Source: Arthrobacter methylotrophus
Lineage (GTDB): Bacteria; Actinomycetota; Actinomycetes; Actinomycetales; Micrococcaceae
Length of the DNA stretch: 64,000 nt
Assembly (NCBI RefSeq): GCF_039539965.1
Contig: NZ_BAABED010000001.1
Location: 3,100,001 to 3,164,000, forward strand
Reading direction: 5' to 3'
Positions within the stretch are counted from its first letter, which is position 1, and each line of letters opens with the position of its first letter. The translations under genes and the position numbers were made by a program. Of this stretch, positions 8,161 through 17,178 are shown one piece after another. The notes beneath the pieces are model-generated. The model ran no database searches. It had not been told where the DNA came from and saw nothing but the letters and a program-made list of their open reading frames with translations.

Positions 8161-9336
8161 ATGACTACTCTGAATGCCCTTGACTCCGTCGATTCAGCCT
8201 CGCCGCTGGCCACGCCTGGACCCAACGACGATGCTCCGTTGGACGGTTTCCGCATCGGAGTGACTTCACACAGGCGTTCGCGTGACCTGATCGAAGCCCT
8301 GGAACGGCGCGGCGCCTCCGTGTTGCACGCTCCTGCGTTGAAGATCGCGCCGGTCCAGGAAGACCTCACCCTTATCGAGGACACGAAGAAGATCATCTCG
8401 GCCAAGCCGGATATCTGCATCGCCACCACCGCCTACGGCATGCGGCGCTGGTGCGAGGCCGCCGACTCCTTCGGCATCGGCGAGCAACTTCTCGACGCCC
8501 TGGCTGCTTGCCGCATGTTCGTGCGCGGGCCAAAAGCCCGCGGCGCCGTCCGCGCGGCCGGCCTTGCCGACGTCGGGATCAGCAGCGACGAAACCACCGC
8601 CACACTGGTGGACATGCTCCTCCAAGAAGGCGTGCGGGGGAAGACGGTTGCCGTGCAATTGCACGGCTACACCGATGTCCGCCAGCTTGAGCGGCTCCGG
8701 ATGTCCGGCGCCACCGTCCTCACGGTCACCCCGTACCGCTGGGTAAAGCCCGACGGCGAAGATAAACTGCCGCGCCTGATCGAAGCCGCCTGCAGTGGAG
8801 ACTTGGACGTGCTCACCTTTACGAGCGCGCCGGCGGTGGATGCCATGTGGAGTACGGCCCACGAAATGGGCCTGTACCGCCCGTTGATCGAGGCCCTCAA
8901 GACTCAGGTGACCGTTGCCGCCGTCGGGCCCGTCACGGCACAGCCGCTGATCGACGCCGGGCTGACCCCCCTCATCCCGGACCGCTACCGCATGGGTGCA
9001 CTCATTCGGCTCGTCACGGAGCACCTGGCGCTGAACCACGTGCGACGGCTCGACACTCCTTCGGGAAACATCGAGCTGCGCGGCCGCTGCCTGAGGATCA
9101 ACGGCTCGGCGGTGGAACTGGCCCCGGCTCCGTTGCTTCTGCTGCGCGCCCTTCTGGGAGCCGGCGGCGCAGTGCTCTCGCGCGAGGCCCTTTCCGAGCT
9201 GCTGGAATTGCGTGGATCCGTCCACGCCTTGGACATGACGGTGAGCCGATTGCGGTCCTCGCTGCCGGACGGAAAGCTCGTGGAAACCGTGGTCAAACGG
9301 GGTTACCGGCTCCGCGTCCAGCCCTTTGACGCGTAG
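8161..9336 (+). CDS. HemD-like uroporphyrinogen-III synthase fused to an OmpR-type winged helix
   Basis: A 391-aa two-domain protein. Residues about 28-275 resemble uroporphyrinogen-III synthase, which closes and inverts ring D of the tetrapyrrole (GFRIGVTSHRRSRDLIEALERRGA at the start, LTFTSAPAVDAMW, VAAVGPVTAQPLIDAGL). Residues about 290-388 form a winged-helix DNA-binding domain of the response-regulator C-terminal type (LSREALSELLELRGSVHALDMTVSRLR and VKRGYRLRV). Such fusions are known next to actinobacterial nitrite and nitrate genes, where the protein may act as a regulator. ATG 8161 starts a few bases after cobA stops; a longer frame from 7858 only overlaps cobA. Whether it is an enzyme, a regulator or both cannot be told from sequence. 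Confidence 0.87.
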   Translation: MTTLNALDSVDSASPLATPGPNDDAPLDGFRIGVTSHRRSRDLIEALERRGASVLHAPALKIAPVQEDLTLIEDTKKIISAKPDICIATTAYGMRRWCEAADSFGIGEQLLDALAACRMFVRGPKARGAVRAAGLADVGISSDETTATLVDMLLQEGVRGKTVAVQLHGYTDVRQLERLRMSGATVLTVTPYRWVKPDGEDKLPRLIEAACSGDLDVLTFTSAPAVDAMWSTAHEMGLYRPLIEALKTQVTVAAVGPVTAQPLIDAGLTPLIPDRYRMGALIRLVTEHLALNHVRRLDTPSGNIELRGRCLRINGSAVELAPAPLLLLRALLGAGGAVLSREALSELLELRGSVHALDMTVSRLRSSLPDGKLVETVVKRGYRLRVQPFDA

Positions 9337-9361
9337 CCACTCCCTGATGTGATGCACCTCA

Positions 9362-9375
9362 TTACCGGCCGGTAA
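9362..9375. promoter_or_regulatory. Perfect 14-bp palindrome with adjoining GlnR-like half-sites
   Basis: TTACCGGCCGGTAA is a perfect palindrome downstream of hemD and upstream of the oxidoreductase gene. Overlapping its right edge are GTAAC (9372-9376) and GGAAC (9383-9387), 11 bp apart, resembling one GlnR site. It could be an operator for the downstream gene or a weak hairpin end for the nirB operon. Confidence 0.35.
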
Positions 9376-9498
9376 CCATCAGGGAACGGGAGGCCGCGAA
9401 ACGGCAACAAGTGGGAAACACCACCGAAAAACCCCACGCCTACGCTGGGCACAGGCACATCCACCACAGCTCAGTTCAGTTCAGCGAAGGGACCCACC

Positions 9499-10401
9499 AT
9501 GTCCACCACCCCGTCCGCCGACACCATCCATCTCGTCATAGCTGGAGCCGGGCCCGCGGCCCAGGCCCTCGTCCGTCGGCTGGCGGGGACCGGCGAAACG
9601 TCACGGCAGCCGGGAGCCGCAGCATTCAACGGGACCATCACCGTCCTGAGCAACCGGGACGAGTGCCCCGAGACGCTCCTGGAGCTGGCTGCCCTCCCCG
9701 AGGTCTCCGTCCGTTTAGGCCAGGCTGCAAGCTTCATCGATGCCCAGGCCCGTACGGTCACCACCAGCGAAGGCTTGGAGTTCCCCTACGACCAGCTGGT
9801 GATTGCCACTGGTTCCGCGCCGATGTCTCCGCCGGTCCAGGGAGCTTCCCGCAGCCTGAGCTACTCCACGATCGACGACGCCGAGCAGATCGGGACCGCG
9901 GTCACGGACATCACCCGCGTCCTGGGCCGTCGACCCCTGGGAATTTTGGTAGGCACAGGCCAGGCAGCTGGCCAGGCCGAAGCCGTACTCCGTGCCCGAG
10001 GCGTCCGCCCCATCCGTACCACCGTTCGTCCCGCCGCTGTCATACCCTCGGCCGCAGGTTCGGCACGGCCAGCTACCGGGATCGTGTTCGAGGATGGCAG
10101 CAGCATGAACGGCGATCTGGTGGTGCTGGCCGAGGAACGCCTCCCCCGCAACGGGCTCGCAGAAACCGCCGGCCTGCAAACAGCTTCCGACGGCGGCATC
10201 CGGGTTGGACGCGACTTCGCCACCTCCGTGGCAGGCATCTGGGCGATCGGCGACGCCGCCTCCCGGGACGGCCTGCGACCGGGCCTCGTCTTGTCCTCCG
10301 ACGCCGCAGCGGCGCACTGCGCCGCCCGCCTTGAGGAAGACGCGAGGCACCGCATCCCTCGGCCGGCACAACCGGCGCAGTCCACCATCGCCGCCGCCTG
10401 A
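9499..10401 (+). CDS. Compact NirB-like FAD-dependent oxidoreductase
   Basis: A 300-aa flavoprotein of the pyridine nucleotide-disulfide oxidoreductase class. The FAD-binding motif IAGAGPAAQALVRRL lies at residues 14-28, ATGSAP closes the first Rossmann half, and IWAIGDAA near residue 248 is the second FAD contact. The NAD-binding glycine motif in the middle is eroded (LVGTGQAAGQAEAVL). The protein is shorter than usual family members of about 400 aa and lacks the region after the first strand that normally touches the flavin. It resembles the N-terminal third of NirB. It follows the nirB-cobA-hemD unit by about 160 bp, so it may have a supporting or degenerate role in nitrite metabolism. The substrate is unknown. 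Confidence 0.78.
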   Translation: MSTTPSADTIHLVIAGAGPAAQALVRRLAGTGETSRQPGAAAFNGTITVLSNRDECPETLLELAALPEVSVRLGQAASFIDAQARTVTTSEGLEFPYDQLVIATGSAPMSPPVQGASRSLSYSTIDDAEQIGTAVTDITRVLGRRPLGILVGTGQAAGQAEAVLRARGVRPIRTTVRPAAVIPSAAGSARPATGIVFEDGSSMNGDLVVLAEERLPRNGLAETAGLQTASDGGIRVGRDFATSVAGIWAIGDAASRDGLRPGLVLSSDAAAAHCAARLEEDARHRIPRPAQPAQSTIAAA

Positions 10402-10537
10402 GCAGGTCCGGCGGCGAGGCCGCCCCACCCTCTTCGGGGGAGCCTCCACGGCGGCGGGCCGGTGTGGCAAAATGGTCATTTGACGAGCCGCGACCCTTGG
10501 GGCGCGAAGCCACCGGGCCCGCCACGGAAGGATCTCC

Positions 10538-11242
10538 ATGAGCAACGAAGCCTCCACCGCACTGGACAACAGCGCAAGCATCGCTTCCTACATCGATCAC
10601 ACTCTTCTCAAGCCAGAGGCCAGCGAGGCCGAAGTGCGCCAGATCTGCGCGGAAGCGGCCGAGTACAAGTTCAAGTCGGTGTGCGTCAATCCGCTGTGGG
10701 TCAAGACCGTCACGAAGGCCCTCAAGGGTTCCGGGGTGCTCACGTGCTCGGTGGTTGGCTTCCCTCTGGGTGCAACACCCAGCGACGTCAAGGCATTTGA
10801 AGCCCGGGGGGCCGTTCTGGACGGTGCGGATGAAATAGACATGGTGATCAACATCGCCGCAGCGCGCGCCGGAGACAAAGGCGCGCTGGTGGATGACATC
10901 ACGACGGTCGCTGAAGCAGTCCACGCCGGCGGAGCGATCCTGAAGGTCATCATCGAGACCTCCCTTCTGAATGACGAACAGAAAATCTTGGCTTGCGCGG
11001 CATCGGTAGAGGCGGGAGCAGACTTCGTCAAGACGTCAACCGGGTTCAATGGTGGGGGCGCCACGGTTGAAGACGTGGCCCTCATGCGCAAGACAGTTGG
11101 CCCTGACCTGGGCGTCAAAGCCTCCGGTGGAGTGCGTTCCTTGGCCGACGCACAGGCTATGATTGCTGCTGGTGCAACACGTATCGGTGCGAGCTCCGGA
11201 ATTGCCATCGTCAAGGGTGAACAAGGTTCATCCGCGTACTGA
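10538..11242 (+). CDS. deoC: Deoxyribose-phosphate aldolase
   Basis: A 234-aa class I aldolase that cleaves 2-deoxyribose-5-phosphate to glyceraldehyde-3-phosphate and acetaldehyde, the last step of deoxynucleoside catabolism. The Schiff-base lysine is K165 in [11 protein letters not shown]101 in EIDMVIN and K136 in ILKVIIE are the other catalytic positions. The family start [11 protein letters not shown] and the phosphate site GVKASGGVR are present. A GGAAGGATC ribosome binding region precedes ATG 10538. It belongs functionally with the nucleoside phosphorylase and phosphosugar mutase at the left end of the window, although the nitrite genes separate them. Confidence 0.96.
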   Translation: MSNEASTALDNSASIASYIDHTLLKPEASEAEVRQICAEAAEYKFKSVCVNPLWVKTVTKALKGSGVLTCSVVGFPLGATPSDVKAFEARGAVLDGADEIDMVINIAAARAGDKGALVDDITTVAEAVHAGGAILKVIIETSLLNDEQKILACAASVEAGADFVKTSTGFNGGGATVEDVALMRKTVGPDLGVKASGGVRSLADAQAMIAAGATRIGASSGIAIVKGEQGSSAY

Positions 11243-11310
11243 ATTTACCCAGTACTGACCGGCCCGGCAGCCGCCATAGTTTTTGAGCCCCCCGGGGCCG
11301 AGGAGGAAAC

Positions 11311-11538
11311 ATGTCCCAGAACGACGTCAGCAAGCCTGTCGAAAGAGAAAATCCCTTGGGCCAAAGCATTTTGATCTTCGTGATCATCATGGTCCTCTTC
11401 CTCGGCGGCATCTATTCGCTGTCCTTCCTGACGCTCGAAAACACGTGGCCGATGGCCATCTGCCTGGGGCTTGTTGGCCTCGCCTTCTGGATCCCGCAGA
11501 CCATCCTCGGCCGCTCCAACTCGATCGGCGAAAGCTAA
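11311..11538 (+). CDS. Small two-span membrane protein, unknown function
   Basis: A 75-aa protein with a polar N-terminus (MSQNDVSKPVERENPLGQ) followed by two hydrophobic segments at about residues 18-38 and 45-64. ATG 11311 follows a strong GAGGAGGAA element. It lies 68 bp after deoC on the same strand and ends just before a strong terminator, so it is the last gene of that unit. I recognise no family. Small proteins of this shape are common in Actinobacteria and often annotated only as membrane proteins. Confidence 0.7.
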   Translation: MSQNDVSKPVERENPLGQSILIFVIIMVLFLGGIYSLSFLTLENTWPMAICLGLVGLAFWIPQTILGRSNSIGES

Positions 11539-11548
11539 GACTTGGCTC

Positions 11549-11592
11549 AACAGCTGTGGCCCCGGACTCTGGTCCGGGGCCACAGCTGTTTA
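11549..11592. terminator. Strong intrinsic terminator between convergent genes
   Basis: Perfect 18-bp arms at 11549-11566 and 11573-11590 with a 6-base loop, followed by TTT on the + strand and preceded by AA. It ends the deoC unit and, read from the other side, can also stop transcription of the convergent mfd/membrane hydrolase genes. Confidence 0.9.
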
Positions 11593-11604
11593 AGGATGGC
11601 TGCC

Positions 11605-12414
11605 CTAACGAGCCTGAATGAGACTACCCACCGCGGAGAAGACCGCCGGCCAGTTGTTCCTGATCAGCGCCCAGGCCGCTAGCCCGAGTCCAACCATGGC
11701 ATAGCCGCCCACCGGTATGAGGACGAGCCATTCCCGCCGCGAGCCGGCCTTACCGAGCAAGGGGATGGAGAATGCGCCATTGGCCCGCCAGATCCCGCTG
11801 ACCAGGGGCAGCTTGCGCCAGAACTTCGGCGGCTTGATGACGATGGGCCACAGCAGCGGCACTCCCCCGGTGGTAATCATGTCACCCACAATGTGGACAG
11901 CGACGCCGGTCAGCATGGCCAAGGGCAGCCAGCTCCATTGATGCGGGGCGAACCACGTCACCAGCCCTGCCATCGCAAGGGCAAAAACCCAATTCACGAT
12001 CCACCCGGTATTCGGGAACAGCTTGAGGGCCTTGGCGGCCAGGTTGATCATGAACATGCACAACAGCCCGGCGCCCACTGACAAACGGCCCACCGGAGTA
12101 TCCAGCTGGAATTGGGCAGCCATGGCCGCGAGTACCACGAAGGCCGAGGCGCCCAACAATGAGTGGGTGCCCTGCCGGTGCCCTCCGCTGGCCTTCTCGA
12201 TCCCGACGGCGATCACGTTGGACAGCGGCGGCAGCGAGTGGGCAATGGTGCTCGAACGGTGGTCCCAATCGCACACCAAAGCAGTTCCCGCCGTCGTCAT
12301 CGCTCCGATGAGGATTCCGGTGGCGTCCAAGGGATACCATCCCAAGGCGTACGGGCCGGTTGATGCAATAGCCACCCACGCCGCTGCCCCGGACGCGGCG
12401 TGGTGTCCTCCCAT
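11605..12414 (-). CDS. Membrane-bound metal-dependent hydrolase (YdjM-like)
   Basis: About 269 aa with the layout of the YdjM/LexA-binding inner membrane hydrolase family. A short N-terminal MGGHHAASGAAAW carries the first histidines, DWDHRSSTIAHS follows near residue 48, then GGHRQGTHSLLG near 75, and HIVGDMITTGGVPLLWP near 185. Conserved His/Asp residues sit beside membrane spans; at least four hydrophobic stretches follow the first histidine cluster. The start is one of two adjacent ATGs (12417 or 12414). It begins 5-8 bp after the mfd stop, so the two genes are very likely co-transcribed. Substrate and role are unknown. Confidence 0.85.
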   Translation of the reverse strand: MGGHHAASGAAAWVAIASTGPYALGWYPLDATGILIGAMTTAGTALVCDWDHRSSTIAHSLPPLSNVIAVGIEKASGGHRQGTHSLLGASAFVVLAAMAAQFQLDTPVGRLSVGAGLLCMFMINLAAKALKLFPNTGWIVNWVFALAMAGLVTWFAPHQWSWLPLAMLTGVAVHIVGDMITTGGVPLLWPIVIKPPKFWRKLPLVSGIWRANGAFSIPLLGKAGSRREWLVLIPVGGYAMVGLGLAAWALIRNNWPAVFSAVGSLIQAR

Positions 12415-12421
12415 CATCGGT

Positions 12422-15400
12422 TCAGCCTGCGGTCTGCGAAGCGGGCGAAACCGGCGAAGTCGGCGAAGTCGGCGAAGCCACAAAAATTGCCTCGATCACG
12501 GTGTTGGCCCACTCCAGGATCTCGGCGTCCTGCAGGTCCCGGCCGCCGATCCTTGCCGTTTTCGGCTTGGGGATCAGCACGGCGTCGAGGGCTGGCTTGA
12601 CCTGCGAGCCGGGGAACATGCGGTTCAGCCGCATGACCTTGGACTCAGGCAGCTGCGCGGGCGAGAAACGGATGAAGTTGCCCTGGAGCGCGACATCGGA
12701 CAGCCCGGCTTCGCGCGCTCCCACCCGGAAGCGGGCGACGGCGATCAGGTTCTTCGCGGGCAGCGGCAGCTCGCCGTAGCGGTCCACAAGCTCGGCCAAC
12801 ACCTCGTCGATGGCCTCGTTGGTGATGGCCGCGGCCAGCTTCCGGTAGGCCTCAAGCCGCAGCCGTTCACCTGGCACGTAGTCGTGTGGCAAGTGAGCAT
12901 TGACGGGCAGCTCGATTTTCATCTCAGCGGCCTTCTCTTCGGCCTCGCCACGGTATTCGGCCACAGCTTCACCCACAAGTCGGATGTACAGATCGAAGCC
13001 GACGCCTTGGATGTGCCCGGACTGTTCCCCGCCCAGCAGGTTGCCGGCACCGCGGATTTCAAGGTCCTTCAGGGCCAACTGCATGCCTGCGCCGAGCTCG
13101 TTATGGGCCGCGACGGCTTTGAGCCGTTCGAGCGCCACTTCGCCCAAGGGCTTCTCGGAGGGATACAGGAAGTAGGCGTAGGCGCGTTCGCGGCCACGGC
13201 CCACGCGGCCACGCAGCTGGTGGAGTTGGGAGAGTCCGTATTTGTCCGCGCCGTCCACAATCAGAGTGTTTGCATTGGAAATATCCAGGCCTGTTTCGAT
13301 GATGGTGGTGCAGACCAGGACGTCAAAGCGCTTCTCCCAGAAGTCCACGATGATCTTTTCCAGGCGACTCTCGGACATTTGCCCATGCGCCACTTCAACG
13401 CGGGCCTCCGGGACGAGTTCCCGGATCTGGGCGGCGATGCGCTCAATCGAGGACACGCGGTTGTGGACGAAGAACACCTGTCCTTCGCGCATGAGTTCAC
13501 GCCGGATCGCGGCGGAGGTCTGCTTGTTGGTGAACGGTCCAACGTACGTCAGCACGGGGTGCCGCTCTTCCGGCGGGGTAGCCAGCGTGGACGTTTCGCG
13601 GATGCCGGTGAGGGACATTTCCAGGGTACGCGGGATGGGCGTCGCGCTCATGGCGAGGACGTCCACGTTGGTGCGCATCTTCTTGAGCGCTTCTTTGTGC
13701 TCCACACCGAAGCGCTGCTCCTCATCGACGATCACCAGCCCAAGATCCTTGAACTCGAAATCCTTGGACAGCAGGCGGTGTGTACCAATGACCACGTCCA
13801 CGGAACCGTTCTTGACTCCCTCCATGGTCTCCTTGGCTTCCTTCGCGCCCTGGAACCGGGACAAAGGCTTGACTCGCAAGGGGAATCCGGAAAAGCGCTC
13901 GGTGAACGTTTCGTAGTGCTGCTGGGCGAGGAGGGTGGTGGGGACCAGCACCGCGACCTGCTTGCCGTCCTGCACCGCCTTGAACGCGGCACGGACGGCA
14001 ATCTCGGTCTTTCCGTAGCCGACGTCGCCCGAAACCAGGCGGTCCATGGGGATCTCGCGTTCCATGTCGGCCTTGACCTCGTTGATGGTGGTGAGCTGGT
14101 CCGGCGTCTCCACATACGGGAAAGCTTCCTCCAGCTCCCGCTGCCACGGCGTGTCCGGTGCGAAAGCATGTCCGCGCGATGCCATGCGTGCCGAGTACAG
14201 CCGAATGAGCTCGCCCGCGATTTCCTTGACGGCCTTGCGGGCCTTGGACTTGGTGCTCGCCCAGTCCGCTCCGCCCATCTTGCTCAACGACGGCGTGTCG
14301 CCGCCAACATACCGCGTCACCTGGTCCAGCTGGTCGGTCGGGACGAAAAGCCGGTCGCCGGGGGCGCCGCGTTTGGACGCCGCGTACTCGAGCACGAGGT
14401 ACTCGCGAAGACCGGCGTCGCCCCCGGAGGGACCCGCAGAAGAGCCAACGACCTTGCGTTGGATCAGCTCCACGAACTTCCCGATCCCGTGTTGTTCGTG
14501 CACCACGAAGTCACCGGCGTGCAGTTGGAGGGGGTCGACGGCGTTGCGCCGCTTGGAGGGCATCCGCCGCATGTCCTTCGTGGACCCGGCCGATGTGCGG
14601 CCCAGGAGGTCCGCTTCCGTGAGCAGCCCCAGCTTGAGGCCGTCCAGGACAAACCCGCGTCCGACGGCGGCCGTCGTCACCTCGATGATCCCGGCCTGCG
14701 GCTTGTGGTCAAGCGATTCGACGCGGGAACAGGGAATCTCAGCATCATGGAACAACTCGGCGAGGCGTTGGGCCGGCCCCGGCCCGTCCGTTGCCACCAC
14801 AATGCGCCATTGGTCCCGTACGTGGGATCCGATGAATTCGAGCATCTCCGCTACGTCGCCCTGGTACCCGCGCGGTTCGCGGGCATGCAGGTTCAAGACG
14901 TCGATGTCGAGGACCAGTTCTTCGTCTGTTGCCAATGACGTGATGGACCACCAGGAAACCCCGTGGGCCAACGCGGCGCTTCGGGTGTCGGTCAAGGATT
15001 GGAAGCTGGCGGCATGCAGGGCCGCTGTGGTTTGGGAGCCCAAAACCGTATCCAAATCCAATGGTGCGGCCCCGCCGTCGGACGCGGTGGACCACGCCGC
15101 CTCCAGGAACTCCTCGTTGGTTGCCGCGAGGTCGTGGGCGCGGGTGCGGACCTTCTCCGGTTCGATGACGACGCCAATCGAACCGGCAGGCAACTGGTCC
15201 ACGAAAGGCACCATGGCGTCCACCAGCACAGGAGCCAGGGACTCCATGCCTTCGACGGCGATGCCTCCCGCGATCTTTTCCAGCATGTCTGCAGCGGCGG
15301 GCAGGTCCGCCTTGAGCTTCGCCGCCCGGGACATGACCGACGGCGTAATGAGGATTTCCCGACACGGCGGGGCGTGCAGCTCGGTGGGATGGTGCACCGA

Positions 15401-16171
15401 CGGACCGGAGAGCGAACGCTGGTCGGCCACCGCGAACCAACGCATCTGGTCTACCTCGTCACCGAAGAATTCCACCCTGATCGGGTGGTCTTCGGTGGGT
15501 GGGAAAACGTCCAGAATACCGCCCCTGACGGCGAATTCACCCCGGTGGGTAACCATGTCCACGCGCGAATAGGCGGCGTCGGCAAGGCGGCGCACCACGT
15601 CGCTGAAGGGCATTTCCTGCCCCACCGTCAACGTCACCGGGACCAATTCCCCCAAGCCCGCCACCACGGGCTGGACCACAGCGCGAACCGGCGCCACGAC
15701 CACCCGGAGGGCACCCGCCGTCGAGCTCTCCGGATGGGCCAAGCGGCGAAGGACCGAGAGCCGGCGGCCCACCGTGTCCGAGCGCGGCGAGAGTCTTTCG
15801 TGCGGCAGTGTTTCCCAACTGGGGAAGGTCGCCACCGAGTCCGCAGACAGATAGGCCGCCAGGGCCGCCGTCAGGTCCTCGGCCTCCCGGCCCGTGGCCG
15901 TGACGGCCAATACCACTGCACCGGTGTCGACTTGCGCGGCAAGCCCGTCGGCCATTTCCGCCAGCAGCGCCGCCCTCAAGCCCGCAGGGGCGCTGATCTG
16001 GTAGTCGCTGCTGCGTTCATCGAACGTGCGCGTTGCCTCGGGCCTGACCCGAGCGAAGGTCCGGTCCTCGCCCAAGGCACGCCGCAATCCGTCAAGGGAC
16101 GCGGCAGTGTCGACGTGGCTGATTCCGGAGTTGACCGCGGACGGCTGGCCTTTGGGGCTCATGGATGGCAC
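12422..16171 (-). CDS. mfd: Transcription-repair coupling factor Mfd
   Basis: A 1249-aa ATP-dependent translocase that removes stalled RNA polymerase at DNA lesions and recruits UvrA. The order is a UvrB-like N-terminal module (ATFPSWETLPHERLSPRSDTVGRRL near residue 115), an RNA-polymerase-interacting domain (DFVVHEQHGIGKFVEL near 550), and the RecG-like motor. The motor has Walker A GDVGYGKTEIAVRAAF near 715, the box DEEQRFGVEHKE near 815 and helicase motifs through TTIIETGLDISNANT and HQLRGRVGRGRERAYAY. The C-terminal TRCF domain is complete. The last residues are a Ser-Pro-Thr repeat (SPTSPTSPVSPAS) from a 9-bp DNA repeat. Length is normal for actinobacterial Mfd. Confidence 0.98.
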   Translation of the reverse strand: MPSMSPKGQPSAVNSGISHVDTAASLDGLRRALGEDRTFARVRPEATRTFDERSSDYQISAPAGLRAALLAEMADGLAAQVDTGAVVLAVTATGREAEDLTAALAAYLSADSVATFPSWETLPHERLSPRSDTVGRRLSVLRRLAHPESSTAGALRVVVAPVRAVVQPVVAGLGELVPVTLTVGQEMPFSDVVRRLADAAYSRVDMVTHRGEFAVRGGILDVFPPTEDHPIRVEFFGDEVDQMRWFAVADQRSLSGPSVHHPTELHAPPCREILITPSVMSRAAKLKADLPAAADMLEKIAGGIAVEGMESLAPVLVDAMVPFVDQLPAGSIGVVIEPEKVRTRAHDLAATNEEFLEAAWSTASDGGAAPLDLDTVLGSQTTAALHAASFQSLTDTRSAALAHGVSWWSITSLATDEELVLDIDVLNLHAREPRGYQGDVAEMLEFIGSHVRDQWRIVVATDGPGPAQRLAELFHDAEIPCSRVESLDHKPQAGIIEVTTAAVGRGFVLDGLKLGLLTEADLLGRTSAGSTKDMRRMPSKRRNAVDPLQLHAGDFVVHEQHGIGKFVELIQRKVVGSSAGPSGGDAGLREYLVLEYAASKRGAPGDRLFVPTDQLDQVTRYVGGDTPSLSKMGGADWASTKSKARKAVKEIAGELIRLYSARMASRGHAFAPDTPWQRELEEAFPYVETPDQLTTINEVKADMEREIPMDRLVSGDVGYGKTEIAVRAAFKAVQDGKQVAVLVPTTLLAQQHYETFTERFSGFPLRVKPLSRFQGAKEAKETMEGVKNGSVDVVIGTHRLLSKDFEFKDLGLVIVDEEQRFGVEHKEALKKMRTNVDVLAMSATPIPRTLEMSLTGIRETSTLATPPEERHPVLTYVGPFTNKQTSAAIRRELMREGQVFFVHNRVSSIERIAAQIRELVPEARVEVAHGQMSESRLEKIIVDFWEKRFDVLVCTTIIETGLDISNANTLIVDGADKYGLSQLHQLRGRVGRGRERAYAYFLYPSEKPLGEVALERLKAVAAHNELGAGMQLALKDLEIRGAGNLLGGEQSGHIQGVGFDLYIRLVGEAVAEYRGEAEEKAAEMKIELPVNAHLPHDYVPGERLRLEAYRKLAAAITNEAIDEVLAELVDRYGELPLPAKNLIAVARFRVGAREAGLSDVALQGNFIRFSPAQLPESKVMRLNRMFPGSQVKPALDAVLIPKPKTARIGGRDLQDAEILEWANTVIEAIFVASPTSPTSPVSPASQTAG
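12436..12480. repeat. 9-bp tandem repeat in the 3' end of mfd
   Basis: Five consecutive 9-bp units of the form GCGAARYCG (the last ending CCA) encode the Ser-Pro-Thr tail of Mfd. They lie beyond the conserved TRCF domain and are likely to vary in number between strains. Confidence 0.75.
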
Positions 16172-16319
16172 TCCTCGGAAGAGGGAAGTCGGATGGGGGA
16201 AGGCAACACGAAAACCCGAAATTCTCTCGAATTCCGGGGCGTTCCTAGCCTACCCCGCCCACACCGTAGGATGTTTGGGAGCCGCAAGAGCTTTCAACCG
16301 AGATATTCACGGAGGACCC

Positions 16320-16817
16320 ATGGCCCTGAACGCATCCACCACCCTGCCCTACGACGTCGACCGCGTAGCGGCTACTTTCATTGACGAAGACTTCCTGCGC
16401 CACACGAGCGAGTATGTCGGCGGCACTTTGGAATCATTCCAGATCGACGGCGATACCTCCGGCGCTTTCAACACCGTCACGGTCCGCACTCTGCCCACTA
16501 CGCGCCTCCCGGAGATCGCCCGCAAGTTCGTGGGCGAGAAGCTCACTGTCACCCAGACCGAGAAGTGGGATGCCCCGACGGCCGATGGCTCCCGGACCAG
16601 CAACATCTCCCTGAAGATCTCCGGCGCCCCGCTTGATGTCACCGCGGTGCAGCGCTTGGTGGCCGACGGCGGCAACACCCGCGTGGAGCTCGACGGTGCC
16701 GTCACGTCGTCGGTTCCGTTCCTCGGCGGCAAAATCGCCGAGGCGGCCGAGCCGATGGTGGGCAAGGCCTTGAACATCCAGTCCCAGCAGGCCCAGGCCT
16801 GGCTCGAAAGCCACTAG
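16320..16817 (+). CDS. DUF2505 family protein
   Basis: A 165-aa protein that looks like DUF2505, an actinobacterial relative of the START/polyketide-cyclase fold. The family start LPYDVDRVAATFIDEDFLRHTSEYVGG is present, as is VPFLGGKIAEAAEPMVGKALNIQSQQAQAWL at the C-terminus. ATG 16320 follows a GGAGG element in TCACGGAGGACCC; the frame open from 16026 only overlaps the mfd promoter. The gene is divergent from mfd and 1 bp ahead of the small membrane protein gene at 16819, with which it probably forms an operon. The function is not known; the fold suggests binding of a hydrophobic ligand. Confidence 0.85.
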   Translation: MALNASTTLPYDVDRVAATFIDEDFLRHTSEYVGGTLESFQIDGDTSGAFNTVTVRTLPTTRLPEIARKFVGEKLTVTQTEKWDAPTADGSRTSNISLKISGAPLDVTAVQRLVADGGNTRVELDGAVTSSVPFLGGKIAEAAEPMVGKALNIQSQQAQAWLESH

Positions 16818-16818
16818 C

Positions 16819-17040
16819 GTGAAGCTGGCAGCGGGCCTATACATTGTGCTGATCGTCGCGGGGGCATGGTCCCTGATCGTGTGGCCGCAGTTCCTGCGCC
16901 GCGTGATGGCAGACTCCCGTGCCCGCGACGCCAACGGAAAGGCCACGAAGTTCCTCACGGTCCACGTCGTGCTGGTCACCATCTCCATGGTGCTCGGACT
17001 CGCGACGGCGGTCATCGGCATCGCGGGGTTGCTCACCTAA
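16819..17040 (+). CDS. SCO4848-like small membrane protein
   Basis: A 73-aa protein with two hydrophobic segments (about residues 3-24 and 48-70) joined by a polar loop DSRARDANGKATKFL. The pattern SLIVWPQFLRRVMADSRA and the size match a small membrane family known from Streptomyces SCO4848 and common next to DUF2505 genes. The start is GTG 16819, one base after the upstream stop, so translation is probably coupled. The function is unknown. Confidence 0.75.
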   Translation: MKLAAGLYIVLIVAGAWSLIVWPQFLRRVMADSRARDANGKATKFLTVHVVLVTISMVLGLATAVIGIAGLLT

Positions 17041-17080
17041 GCTCCCCCCCAGTTGGGGCCCCGGCGGAGTAGGTGCCGTT

Positions 17081-17114
17081 CGGCTAAAATGGAACTTCCG
17101 CTAAAATGAAACAC
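17081..17114 (+). promoter_or_regulatory. Direct repeat with two TAAAAT boxes upstream of nhaA
   Basis: Two 17-bp direct repeats, 17081-17097 and 17098-17114, both contain GCTAAAATG. Each carries a -10-like TAAAAT hexamer, 17 bp apart. They are 65-95 bp before the nhaA start and may be tandem promoters. Confidence 0.45.
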
Positions 17115-17178
17115 AGGTGCGCCGGGAAGACTGGTCGGCAATGGTATTGTCGAACCCCAAAACTCCCCGAGGAATCCC

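Noticed and set aside
12023..14938. 971-codon frame opposite mfd, and similar long antisense frames at 14963-16384, 19672-21126 and 50601-52325
   Set aside because: They mirror highly conserved genes (mfd, sufS, ABC-F), have no ribosome binding site or family features, and are typical antisense frames of GC-rich DNA.
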